Assembly: GCA_004297775.1 (NCBI GenBank)
Contig: SCUE01000001.1
Location: 1-42,025, forward strand
Length of the DNA stretch: 42,025 bases
Direction of reading: 5' to 3'
Source of the DNA: Chloroflexota bacterium
Lineage (GTDB): Bacteria; Chloroflexota; UBA6077; FW602-bin22
Shown: piece by piece, positions 8,233 to 16,238 of the stretch
How the letters are laid out: each line of letters opens with the position of its first letter
Numbering within the stretch: the first letter of the stretch is position 1
The notes under the pieces: model-generated
The model's database searches: none
What the model saw: the letters and a program-made list of their open reading frames with translations, nothing else
Told to the model about the DNA's origin: nothing
Translations under genes and position numbers: made by a program

Positions 8233-9096
8233 CTACGCCAGTCCCTCGAATAGATCCCGTTCCCGCCGCGGTCCGGGTCCAACGACACGAACAAAGCTCT
8301 CGGTCGCCCAGATGGCGCGCAGGGCCGCCGGTGGGAGCCGCGCGAAGACGCTCTGAGTACCGAACTGCGTGCGGTGCGCCAGGAGCGCGGCGCGCTTCAT
8401 ATCGGCATATGGCGAGATGTCGACGACGGTCGTGACCCGTTCGTCGGGGATCGCGAAGCGCTCGATGCGCTCGGCAAGATTCGGGCCGCCACCGCGCCCG
8501 TACGGCGACTCGATGCCGGCGTCCGCCATCGCCTGGGCCAGCCGCGTGAACGTTGCGCGGGTTGCGCCGGTGAAGTACAGCTTGCTCGGCGACCACGGTT
8601 CCCCCGTGTCCGGGTACGCCCGCCAGTCGCCGGCGGCGGTGAAGGCCGCGACTGTCGTCCGATGCGCCTTGATGTGGTCGGGATGGCCGTAGGTGCCGGT
8701 CGCGTCGTATGTCACGATCACGTCCGGACGCTCTTCACGAACGAGCCGAACCAACCGTCCGGCGGCTTCATCGAGCGGCGCCTGGTGAAAACTGCGCGGA
8801 TCGTCGTTCGTCGGACGGCCGTCCATCCCCGAATCGCGATAGCCGAGGTGAACGGTGCGACTGATGCCAAGAATGTTGGCCGCCGAGGCCAATTCGGCCG
8901 AGCGGACATCCGCCAGGTTCTCCGGCGTCGCAAACGCCGGGTCGCTGATCTCACCACAGTCACCCAGCGTGCACGCCACGACGACCGTCCGCGATCCGAG
9001 CGCGCTGTAGTGCGCCAGAATGCCGCCCGTTCCGATCGACTCGTCGTCTGGGTGAGCGTGCACCACCATCAGCACGCGCCGTTCCGCGCCCGCCAT
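8233..9096 (-). CDS. PIG-L/LmbE-family Zn-dependent N-deacetylase (MshB-like)
   Basis: 287 residues of the LmbE superfamily. The zinc motif 'HAHPDDES' (His15, Asp18) near the N-terminus and 'GHPDHIKAH' (His138, His141) are intact, with Asp17 as probable general base. The spacing and the 'HAHPDDESIGTGGILAHY' wording resemble MshB, the GlcNAc-inositol deacetylase of mycothiol synthesis, and its Mca paralogue. BshB of bacillithiol synthesis is another relative. No other thiol-synthesis gene (MshA, MshC, BshA) is near, so the substrate is uncertain; deacetylation of an N-acetylglucosaminyl conjugate is the safe call. It is cytoplasmic with no signal. It converges on hflC across a shared terminator and is divergent from the 9211 gene. 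Confidence 0.85.
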   Translation of the reverse strand: MAGAERRVLMVVHAHPDDESIGTGGILAHYSALGSRTVVVACTLGDCGEISDPAFATPENLADVRSAELASAANILGISRTVHLGYRDSGMDGRPTNDDPRSFHQAPLDEAAGRLVRLVREERPDVIVTYDATGTYGHPDHIKAHRTTVAAFTAAGDWRAYPDTGEPWSPSKLYFTGATRATFTRLAQAMADAGIESPYGRGGGPNLAERIERFAIPDERVTTVVDISPYADMKRAALLAHRTQFGTQSVFARLPPAALRAIWATESFVRVVGPGPRRERDLFEGLA

Positions 9097-9210
9097 TCAA
9101 ACCCTCACGTCGCCAGATCGGCGATGCGCCGTATTCTAGGGTCGAGCGTCGCGGCGAAATCCAACCGGCTCAAGCATGTAGCCATCGGATAGATCGACCA
9201 TAATTCAACC

Positions 9211-11418
9211 GTGGTGGGGCGCGGCGGCGGACTGAAGGAAAATCGCGCCTTGGCGTCGATCGCGGCGGCGGTCGGCGCGGATGAGTGCGCTCGCGGGCGG
9301 TTGGCGAGCGATCTCGCGCGCGACTTCGGACGTATCCGCCGGGTCGAGCGCCTGGTAATCACCGAGGTCCTGCGCCGAAAGCAAGAACCGCGCGGTTTCG
9401 CCCATCCCGAGAAGGCGCCGGCGGTACTGCTCGTGGCGCCCATCCGCGAACTGGCCACTGATGCGATCGTCACCCCTCTCTTGCTGGTTGCATGGGGCAC
9501 GCTCAATCGTCCGATCGTTGCCACGGTGCGCGCCTACCTCGATGCGCAGAGAATCGCGCTGGATGGTGGGTCCGATGAGACGCCGACCGCTGTGTCCGAG
9601 AAAGAAGCGGGCGAGGGCGAGCCGCCGATGGGATCTCTCGCCAACTCGAGCGACGGTCAGACCGCCGCCGAACACGTCGTTGAACCGATCGATGCCGATG
9701 CCAGATTCGACACCGTCGCGCGGGAACTGCCACGGGAAATCGCGGCCGCGGTACCCGACCTGACTGACGAGGTCGCGATACTCGCGCTGGGCGCGGTCGC
9801 GGGCCTGGGAGACTCGGATCTCAATGGCGACGCACCGAAGAAGGATTCCGCCGCCCACCCAGAGGAATCGACCGCCGGACCCGTCTCCGACCAGGCGGCG
9901 GCTCCGCTGCCACGATCCCAACGGCGCGACAAGCGGCCGAAGCGCCGCGAACCGATGACTCCGAGCGTATCGTCGGTCAGGGCGACCGACGATACGGGCG
10001 CGATCCCAGACGCTACGACCACGCAGCGCTCCCACGCCGCGCCGACCGAAGAAACGAACAATCCTCCCTCAACGGACGCGACCGTCGCCGCGCCGGCCAC
10101 GCAGCCCGCCGCGGCGGCGGGACTCAGCGCCCGCCCGTTGCGAGCGATCGGACTCGATCGATTCACCGCCTGGCTGGCGGAACTGGCCGCGCTCCCGGTC
10201 GCTGCCGCCGAGTGGTCGGTGTTGGCCGAGTTCGCACGGGCCGCGGCGGCGATCGATGGCCCGGCCGCGGCTGAACGGGTGCTGCGCGGCGAGTTGTCGC
10301 GGATCCTCGACCAACTCAATCACCTTGGCGCCGGTCAGTTCACCCTCGATGTCGCCGAGGATTGGTCGGCCGATCGCTGCCGTCGCGAAAACCTCGCCGC
10401 CGCGATCGCTCTCGCGCGCGACCTCGCGGCGCGTGTCGATGCCTACGCCCTCGAGGCCGGACGACGCGAAATTCCGGTCCGCGGCCTCGCCGAGCACCAT
10501 CGCCGCCTCGGCGAGACCGCGGACGCGATTGCGCGGATCGCCGGCCGACTGGGCGAACTCCTCGATCCGAATGCGAGCGGAAGCGGCGTCGCGGCCGGCC
10601 GCAAAATCGGTGACTCGGAGTTCCGCCGGTTGGAGAAGGAGCACCGCGATCTCTGGGCACAGCACGAGGCGCTCGACCGCGAACGCGAACGGTTAGCCGA
10701 CGAGGTGTCGAAGCGCGATCGCGACATTGAGCGGCTGAATGCTCAGATCGAACGGCTCGACAGCGAGAACGCCCGGCTCACGCACGAAAACCAAAGCCTC
10801 GCGGCGCGCGAGTCCCCACCCGCGCGCGGCCGGAAGGCATCCCGGGCATCCACCATTTCGGATTCCTCGGCCAGGACCGACCCAATTTCGACGGCCGATG
10901 GCGAGACCGATGGCGCGTCGGCCGAAGAGCCGACCTTGCCGCCGCTCGGACCTCCACCGTCGAACCCGCCGGTCAAGACCGTGACCGACGCGGTCGAGCG
11001 CGCCGCGGCCGAGTTTCCGGAGCGTCTCCTCTTCCTTCAGTCGGCCTATGAGTCGGCGGGCGACGCGCCGTTTGTCCGTCCGGAGGAGATCTACCGAAGT
11101 CTCTGGGCCCTTGGCAAGACGGCCGAAGCCTGGGCATCGGCTCCGCCGGGCGCGTCACTCGGCGGGGATCTTCGTCAGGAGATGGCGCGGTACGGCGTTG
11201 CCGACTTCAAGAGCCACATTTCGCAGACGGCTCAGGCGAAATGGGGCCGGAACTACACCTTCAAATACCTCGGCAAGGACGTCGTCTTCGCCGCACACGT
11301 GACGATCGGCGCGAGGTCGCCGAACACGTGCCTCTCCATCCACGTCCATCCCGATCGCGAGCTGCGCGTCATCGTCGTCGGCTACGTCGGGCGCCACCTG
11401 AAGAACACGAAGTCGTAG
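9211..11418 (+). CDS. Uncharacterised 735-residue coiled-coil protein
   Basis: I cannot assign a function. Residues 1-110 form an Ala/Arg-rich helical domain. Residues 110-310 are acidic, Pro/Ser/Thr/Ala-rich and likely disordered. Residues 310-460 are helical. About 467-531 is a canonical coiled coil ('EKEHRDLWAQHEALDRERERLADE' type heptads). A second disordered linker follows. The last 140 residues form a compact globular domain ending 'RSPNTCLSIHVHPDRELRVIVVGYVGRHLKN'. That ending resembles a small basic domain I associate with RelE-like folds at the C-terminus of other coiled-coil bacterial proteins (a recollection, not a search). The GTG at 9211 is the earliest start and lacks a clear ribosome site; the true start may be slightly downstream. 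It faces the terminase-like gene with seven bases between their stops. Confidence 0.7.
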   Translation: MVGRGGGLKENRALASIAAAVGADECARGRLASDLARDFGRIRRVERLVITEVLRRKQEPRGFAHPEKAPAVLLVAPIRELATDAIVTPLLLVAWGTLNRPIVATVRAYLDAQRIALDGGSDETPTAVSEKEAGEGEPPMGSLANSSDGQTAAEHVVEPIDADARFDTVARELPREIAAAVPDLTDEVAILALGAVAGLGDSDLNGDAPKKDSAAHPEESTAGPVSDQAAAPLPRSQRRDKRPKRREPMTPSVSSVRATDDTGAIPDATTTQRSHAAPTEETNNPPSTDATVAAPATQPAAAAGLSARPLRAIGLDRFTAWLAELAALPVAAAEWSVLAEFARAAAAIDGPAAAERVLRGELSRILDQLNHLGAGQFTLDVAEDWSADRCRRENLAAAIALARDLAARVDAYALEAGRREIPVRGLAEHHRRLGETADAIARIAGRLGELLDPNASGSGVAAGRKIGDSEFRRLEKEHRDLWAQHEALDRERERLADEVSKRDRDIERLNAQIERLDSENARLTHENQSLAARESPPARGRKASRASTISDSSARTDPISTADGETDGASAEEPTLPPLGPPPSNPPVKTVTDAVERAAAEFPERLLFLQSAYESAGDAPFVRPEEIYRSLWALGKTAEAWASAPPGASLGGDLRQEMARYGVADFKSHISQTAQAKWGRNYTFKYLGKDVVFAAHVTIGARSPNTCLSIHVHPDRELRVIVVGYVGRHLKNTKS

Positions 11419-11425
11419 CCCCGCC

Positions 11426-12901
11426 TCAGTATCGACCGTCGGCGAACTCGATCGGGGCGTAGGTTATCGCGGCGGCCGGCACGATCGTCGCGCCGCGTGC
11501 CGCCCAGGCACAGAGCGCGCCCGACATGACGAAGTCGTCGTGACCCTCGGCCTCCGGAACCCTGAACCCAAGCCGCTGATTCGGCGCGACTGTCGCCCGG
11601 CAGGCCGTGAACTGCCGCCAGAATTCGGCCGCGCAATCATCGGCTGGCGAGTCCTCACGGTACATGCGAAACCGTCCGCCGTTGATCGCGGCCAGAAGAT
11701 GGAATCCCAACCGACTCTTCGATTCGGCCGTGAAGACGAAGGGCCGAACGATGTCGCCGAGCGCCGCGCACAGGAAATCGCTCACGCCGGCGCCGAGACC
11801 GGTCGCGTCGATGACAACACGCGAGCAGCGCCAGCGATCCCGAATCGCCACGAGCATCGCCTCGTATTGTGACGCCTGGCTCTGACCGATCCACCGGAGA
11901 TGGTCGACGATCTCGACGCGCGACTCGACGATCCCGAGCACGATCTCGAGGGGCCACACCCGGGCGATCGTCACGACGGTCGCATCGCGATCGCGATCGC
12001 GGTCGCTGTCGCGACCATCACTCGCCACAGAGCCACCACCGACGTCGATTCCCGCGACGTACGTCGCATCTTCGTCCGGGAGGTGGCGCCGGAGATGATC
12101 GCCGACGATCATCGCTCGCTGAGCGCCGGACAGCAGCGCGCTCTGACCGCTGACTGCGCGCAGGCAGTATTGTGTCTGGAATAGCGGATGCGACTCGCCG
12201 AGCCTCGCCCGCTCGCCCTCGACGTGTCGCGCATAGGCCGGGTTCGTCTCGGCCACGACCTCCCACGGAACTTCGAAGTGCCGCTGCCGACCATCGGCCC
12301 TCTCCAGTTCGACGTTGCGTCGACGCGCTCGCTGGAGGAGGTCGTCATCGGCCCAGGCGGTGCCGTAGAACACGCGCGTCGCGTTTGTCGAGGCGGCCAT
12401 CGGCGCGAAATCGCGATCGTATTTCTCGGTCGCGACATCCTGTGCCTCGTCGATCTCCAGGAGCAGCGATGCCGTCGCGCCGACGACGTTCGCGCCTGGC
12501 TCGGCGGACAGGAAGTGGCACCGAGCCTTGCCGAGCCTCAGGGCGCCCATCTCGCGGCGCCATTCACCGCGATTCAGCGGGTTCTCGAGGATCTCTTCGA
12601 GACGGGCGCGACTCGCCAACGCCTGCGGCGCGCGCGTCGGGGCCGCCTTCACGATCTGTCCACCGATGCCCGAAAACAGATTCATGAGATACGCTTCGAC
12701 CTGGGCCGAGACTTCGTTCTTGCCAGCCTGCCGGGCCATCATCACCGAGATCGTGTCGCCGCGGCGACCGATCACGGAATCAAGGATCGCCCTTGCGGGT
12801 CGCAGTTGATACGGCCGCAGCGCGCGGCCGACGATGTAGCGCGAAAACAGCGCCGGATCGCTCAACAACCGCCGCGCCATGCGTTCGAGCTTTTCGGTCA
12901 T
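11426..12901 (-). CDS. Phage terminase large-subunit-like ATPase/nuclease, solitary
   Basis: 491 residues with a two-domain TerL layout. The ATPase has a P-loop variant 'ARQAGKNE' (56-63) and Walker B 'LLLEIDEAQD' (146-155, with Asp151 and catalytic Glu152), then a coupling-motif-like 'FYGTAWADDD'. The RNase H-like nuclease has the acidic triad Asp286 ('GIDVGGG'), Asp365 ('VVIDATGLG') and Asp455/456 ('GHDDFVMSGA'). A run of Asp-Arg repeats (about 296-306) is inserted after the first nuclease strand. In phages this enzyme packages DNA with a small terminase and portal; none of these, nor capsid genes, is present in the window. Active-site residues are intact, so it is not an obvious relic. Its ATG overlaps a perfect SOS-type box (12901-12916). 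Confidence 0.82.
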   Translation of the reverse strand: MTEKLERMARRLLSDPALFSRYIVGRALRPYQLRPARAILDSVIGRRGDTISVMMARQAGKNEVSAQVEAYLMNLFSGIGGQIVKAAPTRAPQALASRARLEEILENPLNRGEWRREMGALRLGKARCHFLSAEPGANVVGATASLLLEIDEAQDVATEKYDRDFAPMAASTNATRVFYGTAWADDDLLQRARRRNVELERADGRQRHFEVPWEVVAETNPAYARHVEGERARLGESHPLFQTQYCLRAVSGQSALLSGAQRAMIVGDHLRRHLPDEDATYVAGIDVGGGSVASDGRDSDRDRDRDATVVTIARVWPLEIVLGIVESRVEIVDHLRWIGQSQASQYEAMLVAIRDRWRCSRVVIDATGLGAGVSDFLCAALGDIVRPFVFTAESKSRLGFHLLAAINGGRFRMYREDSPADDCAAEFWRQFTACRATVAPNQRLGFRVPEAEGHDDFVMSGALCAWAARGATIVPAAAITYAPIEFADGRY

Positions 12902-12916
12902 AGAACTGGTGTTCTA
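12901..12916 (-). promoter_or_regulatory. Putative LexA/SOS box at the terminase-like gene start
   Basis: TAGAAC-TGGT-GTTCTA is a perfect 6-bp inverted repeat with a 4-base spacer and matches GAAC-N4-GTTC, the LexA operator core of Gram-positive bacteria and Actinobacteria. It overlaps the last base of the start codon and the leader, where a repressor would block transcription or elongation. Binding by this organism's LexA is inferred. Confidence 0.55.
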
Positions 12917-12936
12917 GCATGTCGGCGACCCCGCGC

Positions 12937-13100
12937 GCGACCGAGCCGACGAACCGATCGCCTTGCCTTCGTCGAGCCGCGAAAGCGCCCGGCCTGCCAG
13001 CCCGAACCGTGCGACCGAGCCGACTGACAGCACGCTCCCCCGTTGGTGAGGCAGCAAAGCTGCCTCACCAACGTACCTAAATATCTGCGACCGAGCCGTC
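12937..13100. repeat. Three spaced copies of GCGACCGAGCCG
   Basis: The 12-base core GCGACCGAGCCG begins at 12937, 13011 and 13087, 74 and 76 bases apart. The third copy is inside the 3' end of the enolase-superfamily gene that stops at 13077, so its terminal codons seem to have been duplicated into the space before the terminase-like gene. On the minus strand each copy can encode Gly-Ser-Val-Ala. Apart from this and the hairpin at 13041-13073, I see no gene in 12902-13076. Confidence 0.5.
13041..13073. terminator. Perfect 15-bp hairpin with AAA loop after the dehydratase gene
   Basis: CGTTGGTGAGGCAGC and GCTGCCTCACCAACG flank AAA, starting four bases beyond the stop of the minus-strand gene at 13077. 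On the minus strand it is followed by a G-run rather than Ts, so it may be a U-less terminator or an mRNA 3'-stabilising hairpin. Confidence 0.5.
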
Positions 13101-14207
13101 GGCGTGGAACGCCGAGGAGTAGTCGTGCGGTCCGTACGGATAGCGCGCGATCGCGGCATCGTCGAGCTCGATGCCGAGGCCCGGTGTGCGCGGCAACTCC
13201 ATCCAGCCCTTCTCGACCCTCGGCCCTGATTTGATCGCCTCGGTCCGGTGCGGCTCGCTCCAGGCGTACTCGAGGATCATGAAGTTCGGAATCGACGCCG
13301 CCAGATGGGCCGAGGCGGCCGTCGCGACCGGGCCGTTCGGATTGTGCGGCGCGACCTTCACGTAGTACGTCTCGGCCATCGCCGCGATCGATCGAAGTTC
13401 GAGGACGCCGCCAGCGTGACAGATGTCGGGCTGGATCACGTCCACGATCTGGCTTTCGAGGAGTTCGCGATACTCCCACTTCGAGAACAACCGCTCGCCG
13501 GTCGCGAGCGGCATCGTGCCCTTCGCCTCCGCCACCTTCGCCATCGCCTTGGTGTTGTCAGGTGGGATCGGCTCCTCGAAGAAGAGGAGGTTGAACGGCG
13601 CCAGCGCGCGCATCATCTCGATCGCATAGGTCGGCGCCATCCGACCGTGGTTATCGACCATCAGATCGATGTCCGGTCCGACCGCCAGGCGTACCTTCTC
13701 CAGCTTCGCGGCCAGATCACGGATCATCTGCCGCTCGTCGACATACTCGCGCGGACTCGGTCCCGTCTTCAGCGCCGTGAACCCGCGCTCGACCATCATC
13801 AGCGCGTTCTCGGCCGCGGCCTCCGGTGTCCGGCCGCCGGAGTGAGTGTAGAGGCGCACGCGATTGATCGTCGGGCCGCCGAGCAGGTCGTAGACCGGCA
13901 CGCCGAGCTTCTTGCCCTTGATATCCCAGAGCGCCTGCTCGATGCCGGACAGGGCCGAGTTCAGGATGACGCCGCCGCGCCAGAACCCGTGACGGTGGAT
14001 GCGCTGCCAGATGGACACGATCTCGCCCGGATCGAGACCGACGATGCGGCGCGCCAGATCGTCGACCGCCGACGCGACGGTCAGCTCGCGCCCTTCCAGC
14101 GACGCCTCGCCAATCCCAACCAGCCCTTCGTCGGTCTCGACCCGTACGAAATGCCAGTTCTGCCGGGCGACGCGCATGAACTGGTTGGTGATCCTTGTGA
14201 TCTTCAC
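13077..14207 (-). CDS. Galactonate dehydratase-like enolase-superfamily enzyme
   Basis: 376 residues of the mandelate racemase/muconate lactonising group. Metal ligands Asp185, Glu211 and Glu238 and the catalytic His187 ('DNHGRM') and His288 ('APHNPNGP') line up in spacing with D-galactonate dehydratase (DgoD). 'LNSALSGIEQALWDIKGKKLGVPVYDLLGG' is the conserved barrel entry. The family abstracts the alpha-proton of an aldonate and eliminates water to give a 2-keto-3-deoxy acid, which HpcH/HpaI aldolases can cleave; such an aldolase lies at 16223-16972. The exact sugar acid (galactonate, mannonate, fuconate) is not certain. ATG at 14207 follows an AAGGAG site. It has a long hairpin just past its stop. 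It is probably monocistronic, with a VIT-like gene downstream of its promoter side. Confidence 0.88.
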   Translation of the reverse strand: MKITRITNQFMRVARQNWHFVRVETDEGLVGIGEASLEGRELTVASAVDDLARRIVGLDPGEIVSIWQRIHRHGFWRGGVILNSALSGIEQALWDIKGKKLGVPVYDLLGGPTINRVRLYTHSGGRTPEAAAENALMMVERGFTALKTGPSPREYVDERQMIRDLAAKLEKVRLAVGPDIDLMVDNHGRMAPTYAIEMMRALAPFNLLFFEEPIPPDNTKAMAKVAEAKGTMPLATGERLFSKWEYRELLESQIVDVIQPDICHAGGVLELRSIAAMAETYYVKVAPHNPNGPVATAASAHLAASIPNFMILEYAWSEPHRTEAIKSGPRVEKGWMELPRTPGLGIELDDAAIARYPYGPHDYSSAFHADGSVADI

Positions 14208-14259
14208 TCTGCGCTCCTTGTGTGATTCGGACGGCGATTAATGCTGACGCGAGCGGCGG

Positions 14260-14850
14260 TCAGGCGAAGCCGAAGAAGACCCCCGCCGCGAAAACCAGGG
14301 CGCCACCGACGACGACGTGGAAGATCGACCGGCCGAGCGGCGTGCCGAAGTACTTGTTGCGAATCCAGGCGATGACGAGTAGTTCGACCGCGACGATCGC
14401 CATCGCGATCGCGAGTCCGAGCTGGTAGTTCTCGATCAAGAACGGCAGCGTGTGCAGGACGCCGCCAACGAGCGTCGCGAAGCCAGTGATGACGCCGCGA
14501 CGAAACGGGTGACCGCGCCCGGTCAGCTCGCCCGAGTCGGAGAGGCCCTCCGAGAAGCCCATGCTGATGCCCGCGCCGACCGCCGCGGCGAGTCCAACGA
14601 CGAAGGTCGTGTGCGGATTCTGAGTCGCGATCGCGGTCGCGAAGAGTGGCGCGAGCGTGGACACGGAACCATCCATGAGTCCGGCCAGGGCCGGCTGAAC
14701 GACCCGCAGGACAACCGCGTGCATCGCGTGTTCATCGGCGACCTCGCCCAGGAGTGCCGACATGATCCAGAGTTCGAAGCGGAGCCAGAGACTCCGGGCC
14801 GGGTGCGGTCGAGAATCAGTCGGACTGGGGCGTCGCGATTCGGAAGCCAT
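14260..14850 (-). CDS. VIT1/CCC1-family iron or manganese transporter
   Basis: 196 residues with about five transmembrane segments. The conserved signature is '[22 protein letters not shown]' in the first helix and '[28 protein letters not shown]' in the second, the Gly/Glu-rich region typical of VIT-related proteins. Eukaryotic homologues move Fe2+ or Mn2+ into vacuoles; bacterial ones export metal across the inner membrane, sometimes fused to a ferritin-like domain (MbfA), which is absent here. The N-terminal 45 residues are polar and Pro/Arg-rich. It lies 53 bases upstream of the dehydratase gene on the same strand, but the functions look unrelated, so co-transcription may be incidental. 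Confidence 0.78.
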   Translation of the reverse strand: MASESRRPSPTDSRPHPARSLWLRFELWIMSALLGEVADEHAMHAVVLRVVQPALAGLMDGSVSTLAPLFATAIATQNPHTTFVVGLAAAVGAGISMGFSEGLSDSGELTGRGHPFRRGVITGFATLVGGVLHTLPFLIENYQLGLAIAMAIVAVELLVIAWIRNKYFGTPLGRSIFHVVVGGALVFAAGVFFGFA

Positions 14851-14953
14851 ACGGCAAGTCTACCCGTCCGTTCGATGGCGGTAGGCTGATTCGGCGCGCG
14901 CCCGACGCGCATTTCATTGGACGCCTGATGGCTGACCGCGCATACTGTCTTGA

Positions 14954-15547
14954 ATGATCGGCCGTGTCGCTCGCGCGCTGGGGATCCTTTGCGGTCCGCC
15001 ACTGGTGGTCCTGGCACTCGGGTCCATCGTGACGGTGTTCGGCGGCCAGGAAATCCGCGCCATCGACATGACCGCCTTCGTCGTCGCGCTCGCGATTCTG
15101 CCAGTGCTGGTCGTGTATGGTGCCTATCGTGCCGGGTACGTCAGCGATCTCGGACTGCCGGAGCGCGAACCCCGCGTCGTCGTCGCGACGATATCGCTCC
15201 TTTCGGCGCTCACCGGCGTAGTCGCCTTGATGGCACTCGGGGCAGCCAGCACCCTGATCGCGGTCGCCGCCGGCATCTGCCTTCAACTCTTCGTCGTCGA
15301 CCTCATCACGCTGCGATCGAAGGTGAGCTACCACTCGGCTGGGGTCAGCAGTCTCGCGATCACCGGTTGGTATCTCGGGGGGATGTCGCTCGCGCTGCCG
15401 CTCGGCGCGATCGCGATCGCGACCGGATGGAGCCGCTGGTACCTCGGCAAGCACACCGGCCGGCAGGTCATCGCCGGGTTCGCGACCAGTCTGGCGCTCG
15501 TGATCTGGTTCGTCGATCTCGGCGGCCGGTTCGGCCTCATCCGCTAG
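14954..15547 (+). CDS. PAP2-like integral membrane protein, phosphatase motif degenerate
   Basis: 197 residues with about six hydrophobic segments. Two stretches echo the type-2 phosphatidic acid phosphatase fold: 'KVSYHSAGVSS', at the place of the PSGH motif, and 'GWSRWYLGKHTGRQVIAG', at the place of SR-X5-H-X3-D. The serine-arginine and histidine of the last motif are present, but the final acidic residue is Gln/Val-like and the K-X6-RP motif is not clear. It may be an inactive or altered-specificity lipid phosphate phosphatase. ATG at 14954 opens directly into a hydrophobic helix. The ankyrin gene follows 13 bases downstream, so the two are probably co-transcribed. Confidence 0.6.
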   Translation: MIGRVARALGILCGPPLVVLALGSIVTVFGGQEIRAIDMTAFVVALAILPVLVVYGAYRAGYVSDLGLPEREPRVVVATISLLSALTGVVALMALGAASTLIAVAAGICLQLFVVDLITLRSKVSYHSAGVSSLAITGWYLGGMSLALPLGAIAIATGWSRWYLGKHTGRQVIAGFATSLALVIWFVDLGGRFGLIR

Positions 15548-15560
15548 GCAAGGCACGACG

Positions 15561-16130
15561 ATGGCGGACACGCGAGAAACACGGGTACGCGACTTCGTCC
15601 TGGCCGGGCACGGCAACCTCGCGGCCGTCCAATCGATGCTGGCCGAGGATCCGAGCCTGCTGAACGCGCGGTTTGAAGCGAACGACGAGTCGGCCCTCGA
15701 CGCTGCCAGCCACGTCGGGAACCGCGCGATCGTCGAGTTCCTCCTCGAGCGGGGCGCGACGATGACGATCCACGCCGCGGCGATGCTCGGCCGTAAGAAC
15801 GCTGTGATCGCAATGCTGCGGCGCGATCCATCGCTGGCTGGTCGGCCCGGCGTTCACGGGATGAGCGCGCTGTTCCACGCCGCGATCGGCGGGCACACGC
15901 AGATTGCCGACGCGATCTACGCGTGCAGTCCGAATGCCGATATGGACCAGGTCTTGCATGCGGCGGTCGCGTCCGGCAGCGCCGAGATGACGTCCTGGGT
16001 ACTTGCGCAGGGTCCGCGACTCGATACACCTCGATTCGACGGCAAGACGCCGCTACGGGTCGCGATCAAGGCCGCCAACGCATCAGTCGCGACACTCCTG
16101 CGATCCGCCGGAGCGCCCGAGCCAGCCTGA
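15561..16130 (+). CDS. Ankyrin-repeat protein
   Basis: 189 residues consisting almost wholly of about five ankyrin-like repeats, with recognisable 'SALDAASHVGNRAIVEFLLERGA', 'SALFHAAIGGHTQIADAIYA' and 'TPLRVAIKAANASVATLLRSAGA' units. Ankyrin arrays bind proteins; no partner can be inferred. There is no signal peptide or anchor, so it is probably cytoplasmic. It begins 13 bases after the PAP2-like gene and is likely in the same transcript. Its last codons and stop are imperfectly repeated 87 bases downstream, just before the end of the convergent aldolase gene. Confidence 0.8.
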   Translation: MADTRETRVRDFVLAGHGNLAAVQSMLAEDPSLLNARFEANDESALDAASHVGNRAIVEFLLERGATMTIHAAAMLGRKNAVIAMLRRDPSLAGRPGVHGMSALFHAAIGGHTQIADAIYACSPNADMDQVLHAAVASGSAEMTSWVLAQGPRLDTPRFDGKTPLRVAIKAANASVATLLRSAGAPEPA

Positions 16131-16238
16131 GACGTCATCGGTTCCGGGCACGGTGACTGCGTCGAACGAGCCAGACGCGGCGACCAGCGACGAACCGGAG
16201 CGCCCCGAGCCAGCCTGAGTCTCTACCGGTTTCGGGCC
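16110..16238. repeat. Imperfect direct repeat of the ankyrin gene 3' end
   Basis: About 40 bases from 16110 (GGAGCGCCCGAGCCAGCCTG...) recur at 16197 with one inserted base and a handful of substitutions. The first copy covers the end of the ankyrin gene; the second runs into the 3' end of the convergent aldolase gene. Spacing is 87 bases. Both copies encode Pro-Glu-Pro-Ala-stop on the plus strand. Confidence 0.6.

Noticed and set aside
9211..12901. A prophage
   Set aside because: Only the terminase-like gene is phage-like; there is no integrase, portal, capsid, tail or lysis gene and no attachment-site duplication visible.
11540..13027. Several plus-strand frames opposite the terminase-like gene
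   Set aside because: Arg/Asp-rich shadow frames; none has a ribosome site with a recognisable domain.
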